64,000 nucleotides of DNA from Cyclospora cayetanensis. Taxonomy: Eukaryota > Apicomplexa > Conoidasida > Eucoccidiorida > Eimeriidae. Positions 1-12,000 of this stretch are shown piece by piece (position 1 is the first letter of the stretch; each line of letters starts with the position of its first letter). The notes beneath the pieces are model-generated. The model saw only the letters and a program-made list of their open reading frames with translations, made no database searches and had not been told where the DNA came from. The translations under genes were made by a program, and so were the position numbers. The stretch covers positions 62,001-126,000 of the forward strand of contig NW_020312055.1 in the NCBI RefSeq assembly GCF_002999335.1, written 5' to 3'.

Positions 1-2059
1 ATCTTCCTTCCCCTCTGTTTCCTTCTTGTCCCTCTTCTATCGCTGCTGTTGTCGGCAGAGAAACAGTTGTGGTGGTAAGGGTTGAGGAAAGAGAATCCAC
101 GTTTAGAGATTGCCCTTTCAAATGGCCGCTAAGTGCAGATTCTTGTCCTTGTACTGCATGTTTTTGTTCTTGTAAATCTTTGGGTGAAGTGCCATCTGAA
201 GGCTTCAGGTTTTCCGTCTTCAGCTCATCCTTGTAGATCTGCTGCAAAAGGATACTTGAGTTTGGTGGTTCTGCGTAGTTGCCTCCGACTTTGTAGAGCT
301 CGGATGCCTTCATGTCGCTGGCTACGGAGGCTACCACGAAGAATGCATGCATTAGCAGAATGAGCCTTTTGATGGCAAGGGAACAATGGAATCTTGAAGA
401 AGCAAAGGGAGAAGATAGCAGGGGACCATACGCCCCACCTATTGGCAGGGCAAGCATTGCCAACCCTGGTGAATCCATTTGCAAACGCAGTAGTCACCTC
501 TTCGAGCAAACGATTTGCGCAACGGGGCAAGGAAGAAAAAATAGTCGCTTACGGAGATCAGAAGTCAGGGAGCCGATGAGGAAGAGATATGCTGCCAGGT
601 GCATATGTTGTGGTGTATCCTACGAGTGTATTTTCACTGAGGAACCCAAGGAGAGAAGGACGTATTTTTAATTGAAAAAATCAACAGAAACCCCCCACCA
701 TAGGACGGCCAGCATATGGAAATGCGGAAAAGCTCTTTATCTGAGAAACCAAAGCATAAAGCAAAGACGCAATATGGTTCCGCATACGTGTGTTTAATAT
801 TGATCTTTCCGATCAAAGGCGCTAATGTACCTCTGGGTTTTCGGCACCACGGTGCAGCCTACGAATTCCGAAGACCATAGAGAGGTAAGAGTCCTGGGCT
901 GGACCTCAGTTTAAAAGCGGTATTTAAGTTGCGTGAACCGCAATTCATCACTTGTTATGGTTAGTATCATAGCCCTAATATCTTGCAGTACCATTCTTCC
1001 ATGCTGCCGATGAAAGACGAGCCGTGAGTTTTTGAGAGCTTACTGGCTTCTTAACTGCGCCGAGTCCTCTATTATTTTTACATATACTCAGATTAGCCTT
1101 AAAAGGGGTCCAGCTGCAGGGAAGGGCTTGTGTTCTCCCTCAATATCCGAACGCCTGCGCTCTGCTGCTGCAGCACACCTCAGAGAGAAAAAGTCTCAAG
1201 GCCCTCAGTTGAAAATTTCAGAGCCAAGAACCGAATAAGTTACAAAATTTCTATAATAACAATTAGTAAGTGCTAAAAAACAGATGGGGCGTTCATGAGT
1301 CACGCTCGTGGTGCCTGCCCCCTGTGGGACCAAACAACCCAGGCGGGGAAGTGACCTCGTCAAGAATGCGTTGATTGCCAGAATGTGCGGTAAACTACAG
1401 CTTTTGATTCTCATTATTCCTTACCGCATTGAAATCTTTCTCATATTGTTTTATGCAAAGCGTGGGGGCTAAAAAAGCCACAGAGTGAAAGTATTCATCG
1501 CGAGCAACAAATGAGTGACTCAAAGGATCAACAGGTCAACAGTCATCTCATAGTGTATAGCAATTAATTGCAGCGGCAGTAGCGTAGGATCTTCCCTAAA
1601 ACCAGCTCTCCAATTAAAATTACAATATACAGCCAGAAGACACTAAAGAACACGGATTATTAGATCTTCTATCCTCGTAAATTGTTTTGCCTGCTGGGGG
1701 CGGGGGAATCTGCAAAGCATTGCCCAATGCAAGCAGGAGAAGGAGAGTATGTGAAACAACGCTCATGGCAATAGCCACATGATGAGCAAGGATGCTGACA
1801 GAAGCAACACATAGCAGTACAGCGTTCAAGCTCCACCACCCCCCATGTCCTAGTAAGGCAACGTTGTGAATAGGCGCTTATTTTGGCAAATTAATTGGGT
1901 GTACAGATGGGATGCCTTGCATTCAAACGCCACTGTGGGCAGCTATTTACCCCTAAGAACCAGCAATTGTGCTTGCTGAACGATTTAGGTAAAATTATCT
2001 ACATGAACTAAAAGAGCCTGCGTAACGCTCTACCGAAGGTCTTCATTTGGAGACACATA

Positions 2060-2290
2060 ATTCTAGAAACAGCACAAAGTCAATCTAAGCTTAATGAGTG
2101 TTTTCCAAAAAAGCTTCGTCCTTCCCTTACCCGCACTCATCAGAGCATTTGAGATGATGGGAGAGGGACCGCTAGGGTGCTCATAGCTGCACACTGTACA
2201 CACTTCGAGCATCCACAGCCAGCTGCACGTAACATCCAGCACGAACAAACACATCATTGCGTATTCTTGTTTCAATAGAGCAGCTCTTCA
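2060..2290 (-). repeat. Dispersed repeat, copy A
   Basis: Read on the minus strand this copy aligns with stretches near 7.5, 22.6, 23.5 and 35.4 kb. The shared core (about 2195-2275) translates to a peptide containing CYVQLAVDARSV. It is followed by a pyrimidine/purine-biased flank and by a sequence close to GAAAACACTCATTAAGCTT, which is also found in copies C and D. No terminal repeats or poly-A tail could be defined. Confidence 0.6.
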
Positions 2291-5200
2291 ATGAATAAGA
2301 TAGAAAAGCAGAAAAATCACCCAGTCTTTGCATTGTAGAACTTAGTCGAATTAAACTAGCATAGTAAAACGTGTTCATATGTATCTTAAAGCGCTCTATC
2401 TTCCCTTTTCCCCAGTTGAAAACACGCTCTCTCGTGTCCCATACCGGTACCTTGAGTCATTAGGCGTGCAGGGCATCGCACAAGTTTTTCCACCCTCAAC
2501 CCAGTCCTGAAGTGGGCACGAACCCTACAACGGTTCAGATGAGAAAAACAGTGCGTGCGTAAACCGATAAAGAGAAATTCGATGGAAGGAGGGCGAACGC
2601 ACTAGCCAGCAACGATTTGGGGACCGAACCAACAAGATAGCGCGGGCATGATGGCTCACAATCTTTAGCGCGCCTTTCGTGTCAACCTCCTGCCACAAGA
2701 AAACAGAAGACAAGTAAAATGTGTCAAACAAAATGACAGAAAACACAGCAGTTTAGCAGTGTTCATACACCTCGAAAAACAGTGCCTGCCCGCAAAACGC
2801 AGCCGTTGCACAGAATACAGTTAATCGAATGTCCCGACAAGTGCAAAAGAAAGAAATTAGGGGCAACATACCTCAGAGTGCCTGCGCATAATTCGAAGTG
2901 TGAGGATTACGTTAACAGTACTGGGCGGTTTTCTCCAAACTTTGGCCACAGATAGAGATTGCTATTTCAGGCAGACCACGCGTCAGGGACAGCTTCGAAG
3001 AACGTGAGGATCGTCCTCCATGGCGTCTGGCACAGACAGCGAGGCAAATTGTCTCACAAACAACGAAGCCCGCTGCTGATCTTCCCCCGACCATTCAGGC
3101 TGACGTTACCCACCCCACTGCACTACGATTTCCCGTCTGGTGCGCTATCAACGCTCACTAGTCCTAGCATCCAGCACTTCAAGGCTCCTTCTAGATCATC
3201 TGCTCCCAGTGGGGTCACTTGTCTGCTAGGTAAAGCTAGTAAACAATTCGAGGAGCTTTAATACCTTTCTAGCGGGCCAAAATCGATAGTTCTGTGGCAC
3301 CTTCAGTTTTGAGGGAACCCGATAGGACAGCACAGAGGATTGCTCCGTAAGTGAGTCACCAATGCTTCTATTCACCGGGCGGCGAGCACCGTTTGCATAT
3401 CTTATGGTGCATCTCTTCGAGACTGCCGAACCACCGGGGCCTAACCTGGCTCGGAACTCACATACTACCGCCGCCTATCAAGATATTGTGAGCGTAATTC
3501 TTGAGTTTTGGTGATAGATTTGTGCACACTGCCCACTTGTTCCGTAAAATTCTCTGCTACTAAGGGTCGTTGCTGACTTCACTAATTACCAGGTCCGTGT
3601 AGTGTTGCGAGAGGGGCTCCTCAGTGGAGACCGGGGACGAGCAACCGGTAGACGAATGTACTGTTGAATGATAAATTCACTCAGCACAAAACCTCTTGAT
3701 GCAAATAGGTGAATGTTGGTACAGAGTCGCATATACTACAGAGGAGTGCAGCTGGTGGGGCCATTCTGTCGATCTTCCTTAGGATAATTCTTAGCTTTCT
3801 CGATATGTAGGCAGTTCATAATGGCACAACAGAACTCACAAATTAACTCCAGATTCCCATAGGTAAGCTTTTATCTGGAGGGTATTGTGTAACTTTCAGG
3901 GTTGAGTTGGAAGAACCATACAACGGAGCTGGTGCAACGGATTAAATGGGCTCGAGTCTATCGACAGCGAAGTAGATGCTGTCCTCACCCTTGGCCTGCG
4001 GCAATCCAACGACAAAGTCCATGATCAGAGTAATCCAAATCCTTTCACGATCTCATGGCCTTTCAAAACTCAAAGGCTAGGAGGGTTTTCGGCTTTAAAT
4101 CCTTGCAATGTGGGCATGGCAGTGCGTATGCGCCTGCCGCGGGACGCATCCCACGCTATCAGAAAGACTACGAAAGCTTTCCCAGTGTAGCGTGAATTCA
4201 AACAATGTCAAGATTGGAAAGGACAGTATGCCGTGAGCGGCATGATACTCCGGAATAAAGTTATTAATGTACAACCGACGGAGTGTCGCTTTGTGTTGAA
4301 CTACAGCCAAAGCAGGCCGTCCCCAATGTGATAGGGCTCCCCCCATTTTCTTTCTGAATTGTGATAACAGGAGCTTAGCTGTAGATGTCAATAGCATGGT
4401 ATTCACTCAATTTCTAAGCAGCCGAGGACCAATAATCTTCACAGCCAAGAGCGATTGCACTGCGTAATAATGAGCAACCGCAGCGTAGCAAGAGCCTGTC
4501 GGAGGCAACGTGGGTAACGCCATTCATATGTTACACTGTAAAAAGCACTGTGGGGGCTTCCGTAGCCAAAAAAGAGCTCTAAATTTATTATAAATTCTGA
4601 ACATTCTTCGTAAGCTAGACGGATGGCTAATCGTCCGTGTGGACACCAAAAGGACACCCGTATGATTAGTGTGTATTTTTTCCATCCGTCACCACGTCCC
4701 ACAGTGTTCCTTTTCTCCCACTGGATAACCCTGGATTTCAGCGAAGTGGTAAAATGACAGGCAATAGGTTGATGATTTGGAAAGCCATTAGCCGGTTGGG
4801 AAAGAAAAGCACCCACTTTTGTATCACTAGCATTTGTGGGTACTTATGGCGTGCAGAATCAAGCAGCACATTTTCTGGAGGGATTGTAAGGTGGCCAAAA
4901 AGCGTCCTTTGCTGTGACATGAACATTTCTTGTCCATGCCACAGCGCGCGTGTCCTTAGGTAGTTTAGTCAACGGAGTGACCTGGACAATTTTCGGTCGG
5001 TAATTTTGGTAGTTAAGTGCAAACACACAGCATATTTCAACATCCTTGCGGTTCCTTGGGGAGTTAGCCACATGTTTATCGCTACAATATTGTGCCGTAT
5101 CTGGCTCCATTCCTGCAACCACAAAACGGACTTCCAGAAACATGATTTTTAATGCAATAAACAAAAACTTGGGTGCCTTTACAGAACGCTGCTTGGAGTG

Positions 5201-7449
5201 CAGCATGTGACGCGCACACCGTCAGTGATGTAGGGGTTGTTTAATGTTAAGCTAAATACTATGGCGCTTCGCATGTAGCCAGCCAATTATCCCTCTTTGA
5301 TAGGCTTATGTAGATCCCGAATAAGTTAGTGTTGCAGTTAAGCTGAGATCTTAGCAAGCTTTAACAGCGGACTCGTATACCCAATTTGCGAGTGCGAGTG
5401 TTTAACACCGTTTTGTATTCGTCACCTGGGTGAATGGAGGTTTATAAAGAACGCATCCGTGGGGTCAAATATCGAGTACACTGTACTTCGTATAGTGCGT
5501 CTGATGAATACGCCAATATGAGAGCATGGGAACCTTTGCTTCAAAGTGAACATGTTCAGGAACTTTAATTGTAGCTTACATACGCCACTTCCTGTCGTTT
5601 TTCGGCCTCAACACACGGTTATGCCCAAAGCACTGGCCGGCTCCTGCGCTTTGCCTTTTATCAGCGGCTCATCCGCCTAGAACTCATTTTTCATGTCATC
5701 CTGTGTGGGGCACCGATGCCACTTAACATAGCTTGGAGCTGACCCGGGGATCAACTCAATACTGTGCGCTGAGCGACCAACAGATGGCCAGCCTGCCGGG
5801 AGCTCGTCATGATTTTGCTAATCTGCAAGCTCTTCCTCTATGCTTGCCCACCATTGTAGTTCCGCTGTTACAGGATCAATACAACTCCCTGGCATTGAAC
5901 CGGCTGCGGAGCTATCAAGATGTGATGCATGCTTACAACCCTCTTCTCTCAGTGCACTGCTGAACGGTTCACCTGGAGCCTTTGTAGTACTGTGCTCAAA
6001 TACCGACTGCACCCCGCTTACCACATAGGTACCAATCTTTGTTGAGGAGAGCAGCTGCTATCTCTTTTGAGGGTTTCCTGTCATACTAACCTCCACAGCA
6101 TGCAGATATGGCCTCATGGGCTCGTTTCGTTGCGTCACTCATGGTATACCTGATATCACTTCATGGTGCACAAATACAAAATAAAAATTACTGATCATGC
6201 AGAGAGAACCAAATTCAAAATCAAAGTGGCATTCAATGGCTATGGATTTGCCAAGTCTTGCGTTCTTCCGCCCGGCAGCACTCCTGAGTCTTTGGGACTG
6301 CGCTTATGAGTGAGCAGTCAGGTTGCACCTCAAAGTAGTCTGCTCTGATTACAAATAAATTTTTGATTCAGCGTTGATAAAGCCGGCCTCTCTTGGCCAT
6401 TAATGTGTACGAGCTATTTGGGGCTGCTTGGGAACGCAAACTCGTTCCCGCTTTCCTTTCTCGTTTACCTTGAATAGTAGATTTGGGCTGGTCGACACGT
6501 TCTTCATATCCATGAACTCCAAATCCTTATGTGGCTCTTCCTTTCCAGCCGAACATGCATACTGTGCTCAGTTGCTCCTTTAAAGTCTAACTCTGCTTAA
6601 TCTATGTAAAAGGATCAGCAGTCGTTTGTTGAATCACCCAGACACCGCCCATGCTGTGACCGCTTCGCATGCCATTTCCAGTGGGCGTATGATTAGCCAC
6701 TGTGCGTGTACACGCTGGCTTGTAAAAGGCAAAACTTGATGTTTTTCAATATACTGATATGGTGGTGGATTCATCTGCTCCAGCTTTCTCAACTTTCCCG
6801 AAGCTTGCTGTCGAGTTAGTTTTGGCGTAAATCGAGGAGTCACAACTCGTATGGAGGCCTTAGCTATAGGACTTCTTTTGGGCAAACGCCTTCTACATGG
6901 ATAGAGCAGCCAGTGCTCCTTGCTTTAATAAATGTTTTACCAGGAATACTCGTTTCTCTCTCGGTACAGAGCGAGTTGCCTCTCCGAACGGCTGCTGAAG
7001 TCTTCGAGTACTTGCCCATCCCTGTGGCCGCCGCACTTTTCTGGTCCGCATAACATCATAAATGCATCCATAAACATTTATCGGTTAATTCATCATGCTG
7101 TTCTACCAGCTGTATAGCTCCTGCATCAAATCCAGTTCCAAGCTCTGCATTTGCCGTTTTAACAGGCGTCGTCCATCCGTCAGCTTCTAAAGCCAAAGAA
7201 CTTTGTTTCGGACTTTTGAGAGAGATTGAATTGTTAGATAATCAAGTAGCTTGACTGAACCAGAAAGAATTTGCAAGGAAGAGCGTCGTCTCACTGCATT
7301 CGAAGCAAGTAAATGCAGGGAAATAGGTGCATCGACTCCCGTAATGCTACCAACGGCAACGTTGGACGAACGTCTCCAAAGAGAGACACTTAGCCCTAGA
7401 CTAAGCATAGAATGTTGGGGAATGTTTCAAAAGACCTAACTAGTTTGCC

Positions 7450-7640
7450 TGTCCGCACCTCTTAGACACGAAGGGAGAGGTCCCGGCAGCGCTCTTGCAC
7501 CTCCACAGGCTGAGCAATCCAACCATTAGCAGCTAATTGCACGTACCACTTAGCACCCATGTATACTACTTTGCGTCTCCTTGTATTGAGCCAACAGTAC
7601 TTTGCAGCAAACAAAATACAAGAGTGTACATAAGGTGTAG
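7450..7640 (-). repeat. Dispersed repeat, copy E
   Basis: This is a more diverged copy of the dispersed repeat. On the minus strand the core reads WYVQLAANGW within a frame of about 60 codons, matching CYVQLAVDA and YYAQLAVDA in the other copies. The flanks are only weakly alignable. Confidence 0.45.
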
Positions 7641-9044
7641 TCACTTGTTAGTAACTCGTAGCACCAAATGCAGTAAAAGGATTTTTACAGGTAGCTGAGC
7701 CCGCTCCAAAGAGGGTAAGAGACAGGACTGGCATGTTACATAGTTTAGGCTCATTGCAACTAAAGACAATATAAACGCACTGATGTGAAGAAAGAATTTG
7801 AATTCGGCTTTTTATACTCTTATTTTGGAAACAGTGGAATAAGCTTTGCTGCTTGAGACATTTACTGGGTGATGTACTTTTATAGACAGTTGAATGAAAA
7901 TAGCCCAATTATTCAGGCTGCCATGGAACCTTCAAATGTGCGAAGTACGGCTATCTCGCTGCTACATGCTGTGAAACTTTAGCTCACGTACTATGTGCGA
8001 CTGAGCAAGAATAGGAAGACTCTTTAATGAGTGCTATTATTTGCATCCTCGCCGCCTTACTTTCCTGCATGCCCAAACCCCGTGTGTGAGCCTGAAGATC
8101 AAGCGAGTGTTCTCAAAAAGCATGCAATCACTTTGTATCAGGCTCTGATGGTCTTCCAGTGAAGGGGTGTTCGTATTTAGACCAAAGGAGGACGGCTCAA
8201 GTTACTCTGTACATCAACGTGAAATCTATCGAGAAAACCATTTGGACTAACGATATTGTCAGCCGCATCTTCGTACACTTCTCCTTCACATCCCTAAACT
8301 AGTGAGGTCTTTTGCGTGAGCGCAGAAAGGAGACTCCGACTGAATGCCCGATAACCAAAGACCGCCGGGACTTTCGTCCATGTCGGCACAGTGACGCCCT
8401 CCTGGAAACTGAGAGTAGGAAACCTGCGGAAGAGAAGGAATAAGGAGCACTAAAGATAAAAGAGCAGTGCAAATAGGCTCTTACTCTGCGTATTCATGCT
8501 GATAAGTACAGACACTCGTTGCTTCTGTTCCCGCTGCAAGACCACAGGTGCCTGTGGGCCCCTAAGCATTCGGACTGGCGGTCTGCCCACAAGGCCCTCG
8601 TGGTCTCGCTGGTACACGGGCTGTTCCTGCTTTGATCATTTTTTTCCCGCCAATATAGCCATTTTGATTCCTATTGGTTTAATAGCCTTGTGCATGATTT
8701 AGAGTAAAGCGAGCAGCGCAGCCGAGGCACCAGAACCTCTGTCTCCCGCCGCAGCGCAGACGCTGCACGCGTCCTCTTCCCTCCCAAGCACTTTTCTTTA
8801 AATGTTTAGGAAATTTGTACTGAAATATACCATAGCTGTTTTATTTGTTTTCATCAGTGAAATAAGGAAAAGATAGTGTGGGAGGACGGCGATTGGTTGA
8901 GGTGCAAGCATACAACACCAACAGTGGTCCTCCTTCGCCCGTTTTGCTCTTCACTCAAATTACGGCTTTAAAGCCAAACTTCCTGACATTTACACATTTT
9001 CCCATGTACATGATAATCCCCTAAATGCAGTCGGAACGGTGACC

Positions 9045-12000
9045 ATGTCTGGTAACGGCTCTTTCTCCCCCACCCGGATACACTCAGTAGCAGGAACAGC
9101 AGCAGCAACAGTAACACGGGATGCACCAGCCAAAGTGTACGCACGCTTGAGGCCCCTACAATTGGGGGTCATTGAGAAACTTGCGCACCCAGCGTACTCT
9201 GTTGCACAGGACGGCTCCCTTCTGCTTTCCATTCCTAATGAAAGTGGTGACCAGGCTGTAGAGACTGCATCCTTCCGCCTCAACGGCAGGTAAATTCGTT
9301 GGCACCCTCAAGACATAAGATAGCCCGTTGATTACTATGAAGGCATATTAGTGGGGGCTCCTTGAGATACAAGCCAAGTTTTGCCTCTTGGCACACCTCC
9401 CTAGACCCTTCTGAATGGTCTAAGGGTAGATAGGGGCCCAGTAAGGCTCCATGGGCGGTCCTACGTGGACTTCACAAAATTACTCGCGACACTTAAAAGA
9501 TTAAATGTTGAAGCTTCCCCTTCAAACGGGTAAGCCTGGGATGTTTTGTGTTTGTGTTTTCGTCTTGTGCTTCATTAGGGTCTTTGCGGAAGATGTCGGC
9601 ACCACGACGATCTTCGTGGAGGCCATCCAGCCGCTTATAATACAGGCTACAGAGGTAAACGATCAACCCTGTGTATTTTATTTCCGCTCTAATGTCCCGT
9701 GGTTGTATTTGCCTCCCTCCATGCGCACCCTCTGTTTCCGTTCTTCCGATTCTTCTGCTCTCGGTGTCCTCTTGCCACTACCATTGCCACGTTGTGGCTC
9801 CTGCGGCTGTAGGGAATAAGCAGTTTGGTGGTAGCCTACGGAAGCTCTGGCAGCGGCAAATCTTATTCTCTCTTTGGGACATTGGAAGCCCCGGGGCTGA
9901 TCCCTTCGGCCCTCGGCGACCTATTCGCACACATCGCCTCATACGACAATAAGACGTCCGCATTTTCAAAGCCTCAACCGACTCTAGCCATCGCCGCAGC
10001 CTTTCCAGGGGTTGGGAAGACACAATGGAAGGAGGGCCTCCCCAACGGTTCATCTGGTAGCCCACCTTGCGGGGACCCTCCTGTGCGAAGCGAATTCAAC
10101 ATCCGCATGTCTTATGTAGAGATACGTGGAGAGCAAGTAGGCGATCTTTTCGTTGCTTGTGAGGGATATTCTCCCGGTCAGAGGATTCCAACGGTGGCTT
10201 CTAAACACGGCGGTAGGCTAGCGGACAGCGGAGAGCTCGAAGGACTTAAGGAAGTTGACGTAGAGACTCTAGAGGCGGCCATTGCTCTTGTCACTAAGTG
10301 AGCACCCAAGGCAGCAGAGAGGAGTAGACACAAAAACGGGGGTTGCTACATCAAACTTTGCTGATAGAGAGAGAATATGGAGAACTGAGGGAACCCCTTT
10401 TCTTCTCCTCTCAGGCTTCCGTGAATTCACACTGTTTTCTCTTGCGGCATCCTTCCCTCCCCGCACCTCTTCCGATCTATTGACACCCAAAGGCTTTAGT
10501 ATTCATTGAACCTTTTTGTGAATTCGGGCCTAGGCATTTCTGTGTGACGACTTGACTGCTTTGGTGCAGAGCCTCCGCATTCAAGAAAGCCCGTGACGGG
10601 ATCTTGGGTGCCTCCGGAGCTCATAGCATTTTCCGCTTGTCTGTAGAGAGGGCTTTATGCTTTCCTCGAGAAAATTTAGCAGCAGCAGAAAGGCACCCTG
10701 AGGAGCAGGGTGCAAAGACGCACGACGGAAAGGAGCCTTACGTGAAAGAGGAGCCAAAGAAATGCACACGACAAAACGCGATGGTTTTGAAGGCGGAGGT
10801 GATATTTGTAGAGGCTGGAGGCGTCGAAACGCTGATCGCGTTGCCAACTGAGGGGGGTATGCTGCTCTGGACCCTCCTAAAGGAAACAAATAGTGCATAC
10901 CACTGGCTTTTCGATTCTCTGGTCGCCTTCGTCTTCCCCCCTCCCCCACGTCGGGTACCATTTGTTTCAAACACCATCTATGAATGTTGCATGCATGGAG
11001 TCCATCTCCTCTCTCCACAGCTACTCAACGATCATTCCTCTGGATTTCTTGAATGCGCTGTGTCTGGCCTGTACAGAGGACCGCTTCAACCGCAGTCTCT
11101 TTTTTTTAACGGAGTGCCTTCTGCGCCTAGCGGAAGCTCCTTCTTCTCTTGAAAGCTTCAACTGGTCGTCCTCTGCTGCGACAACTCTTTTAAGGAGGCC
11201 TCTTCTTTCCCCCGGTCACCTAGCCGTACTCATCACGCTAGACCCCTCAGACCGCTATGTGCCCGTGTCTCTCCCAGTGATGAATTTCGCTTCTAGACTC
11301 TGCAACATCAAGAGACATATCGAGCAGCAAACGATTCAGCCACGCAAGTGCGGATACACATCAGGCAAAGCCATACCGTTTCGAGACCCCTCACCGAGCA
11401 AGCTTCTCTTCCTCGCTCCACGCGAGATCCCCTTAAGACAGCCTCTCTTGAAGCTGGGCAGGGATCCAACACTAAACGTCCAGAAGCACCCCTCTGTCCC
11501 TGCAGCCTCTTTTGTTGCGATATTTGAAGATCTTGCCGTTTGTGCTTTTCTGCGCTTCCGGGTTGCAAGCAGGTCACGACTCTTCGAATTGCACCGTCTC
11601 GTCCTACAGCAGAGCGAACTCCTTCTTATTTGCCTCTCTGCCCTCCGAAAGAAAACTCCATGCGCCCTGAGGCAGAGAAGAGCCAGTGAGTGGTGGGCTC
11701 CAACGCAGGAAGAGCAAGTCAGAAGAGTTGCCCATATCCAGGAGGCCGTGAGGAACCTGCAAGCCAAGGCAAGCACCACGCTTGGGGTTTAAGGGCTCTA
11801 CGCTTTCGCGCGCTCATGGTTAACTGCCAAACCCGATCCGGCTGTAGAGCACGCGTCCTCCCGGCCCCTCTGCAGGACACCACATTTTGCGCACCTGCCC
11901 TTTTAGAGCGTTTTCGCCTGTGTCATTTGTGAGCCCTCGTTATTTTGCGCATGCCCTGCTAGCGGACATTCTCTCCGTATGCCGCCTTTTCCTCTCAGAT

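Larger units (their letters stand above)
1..9044. other. Gene-poor region, no convincing CDS
   Basis: No open frame here shows a recognisable domain, a coherent splice pattern or the residue bias of the real genes further on. The longest frames are about 100-120 codons and look random. Two copies of a dispersed repeat lie inside (about 2060-2290 and 7450-7640, both minus). The rest looks like moderately AT-rich unique sequence. An unrecognised lineage-specific gene made of short exons cannot be excluded. Confidence 0.5.
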
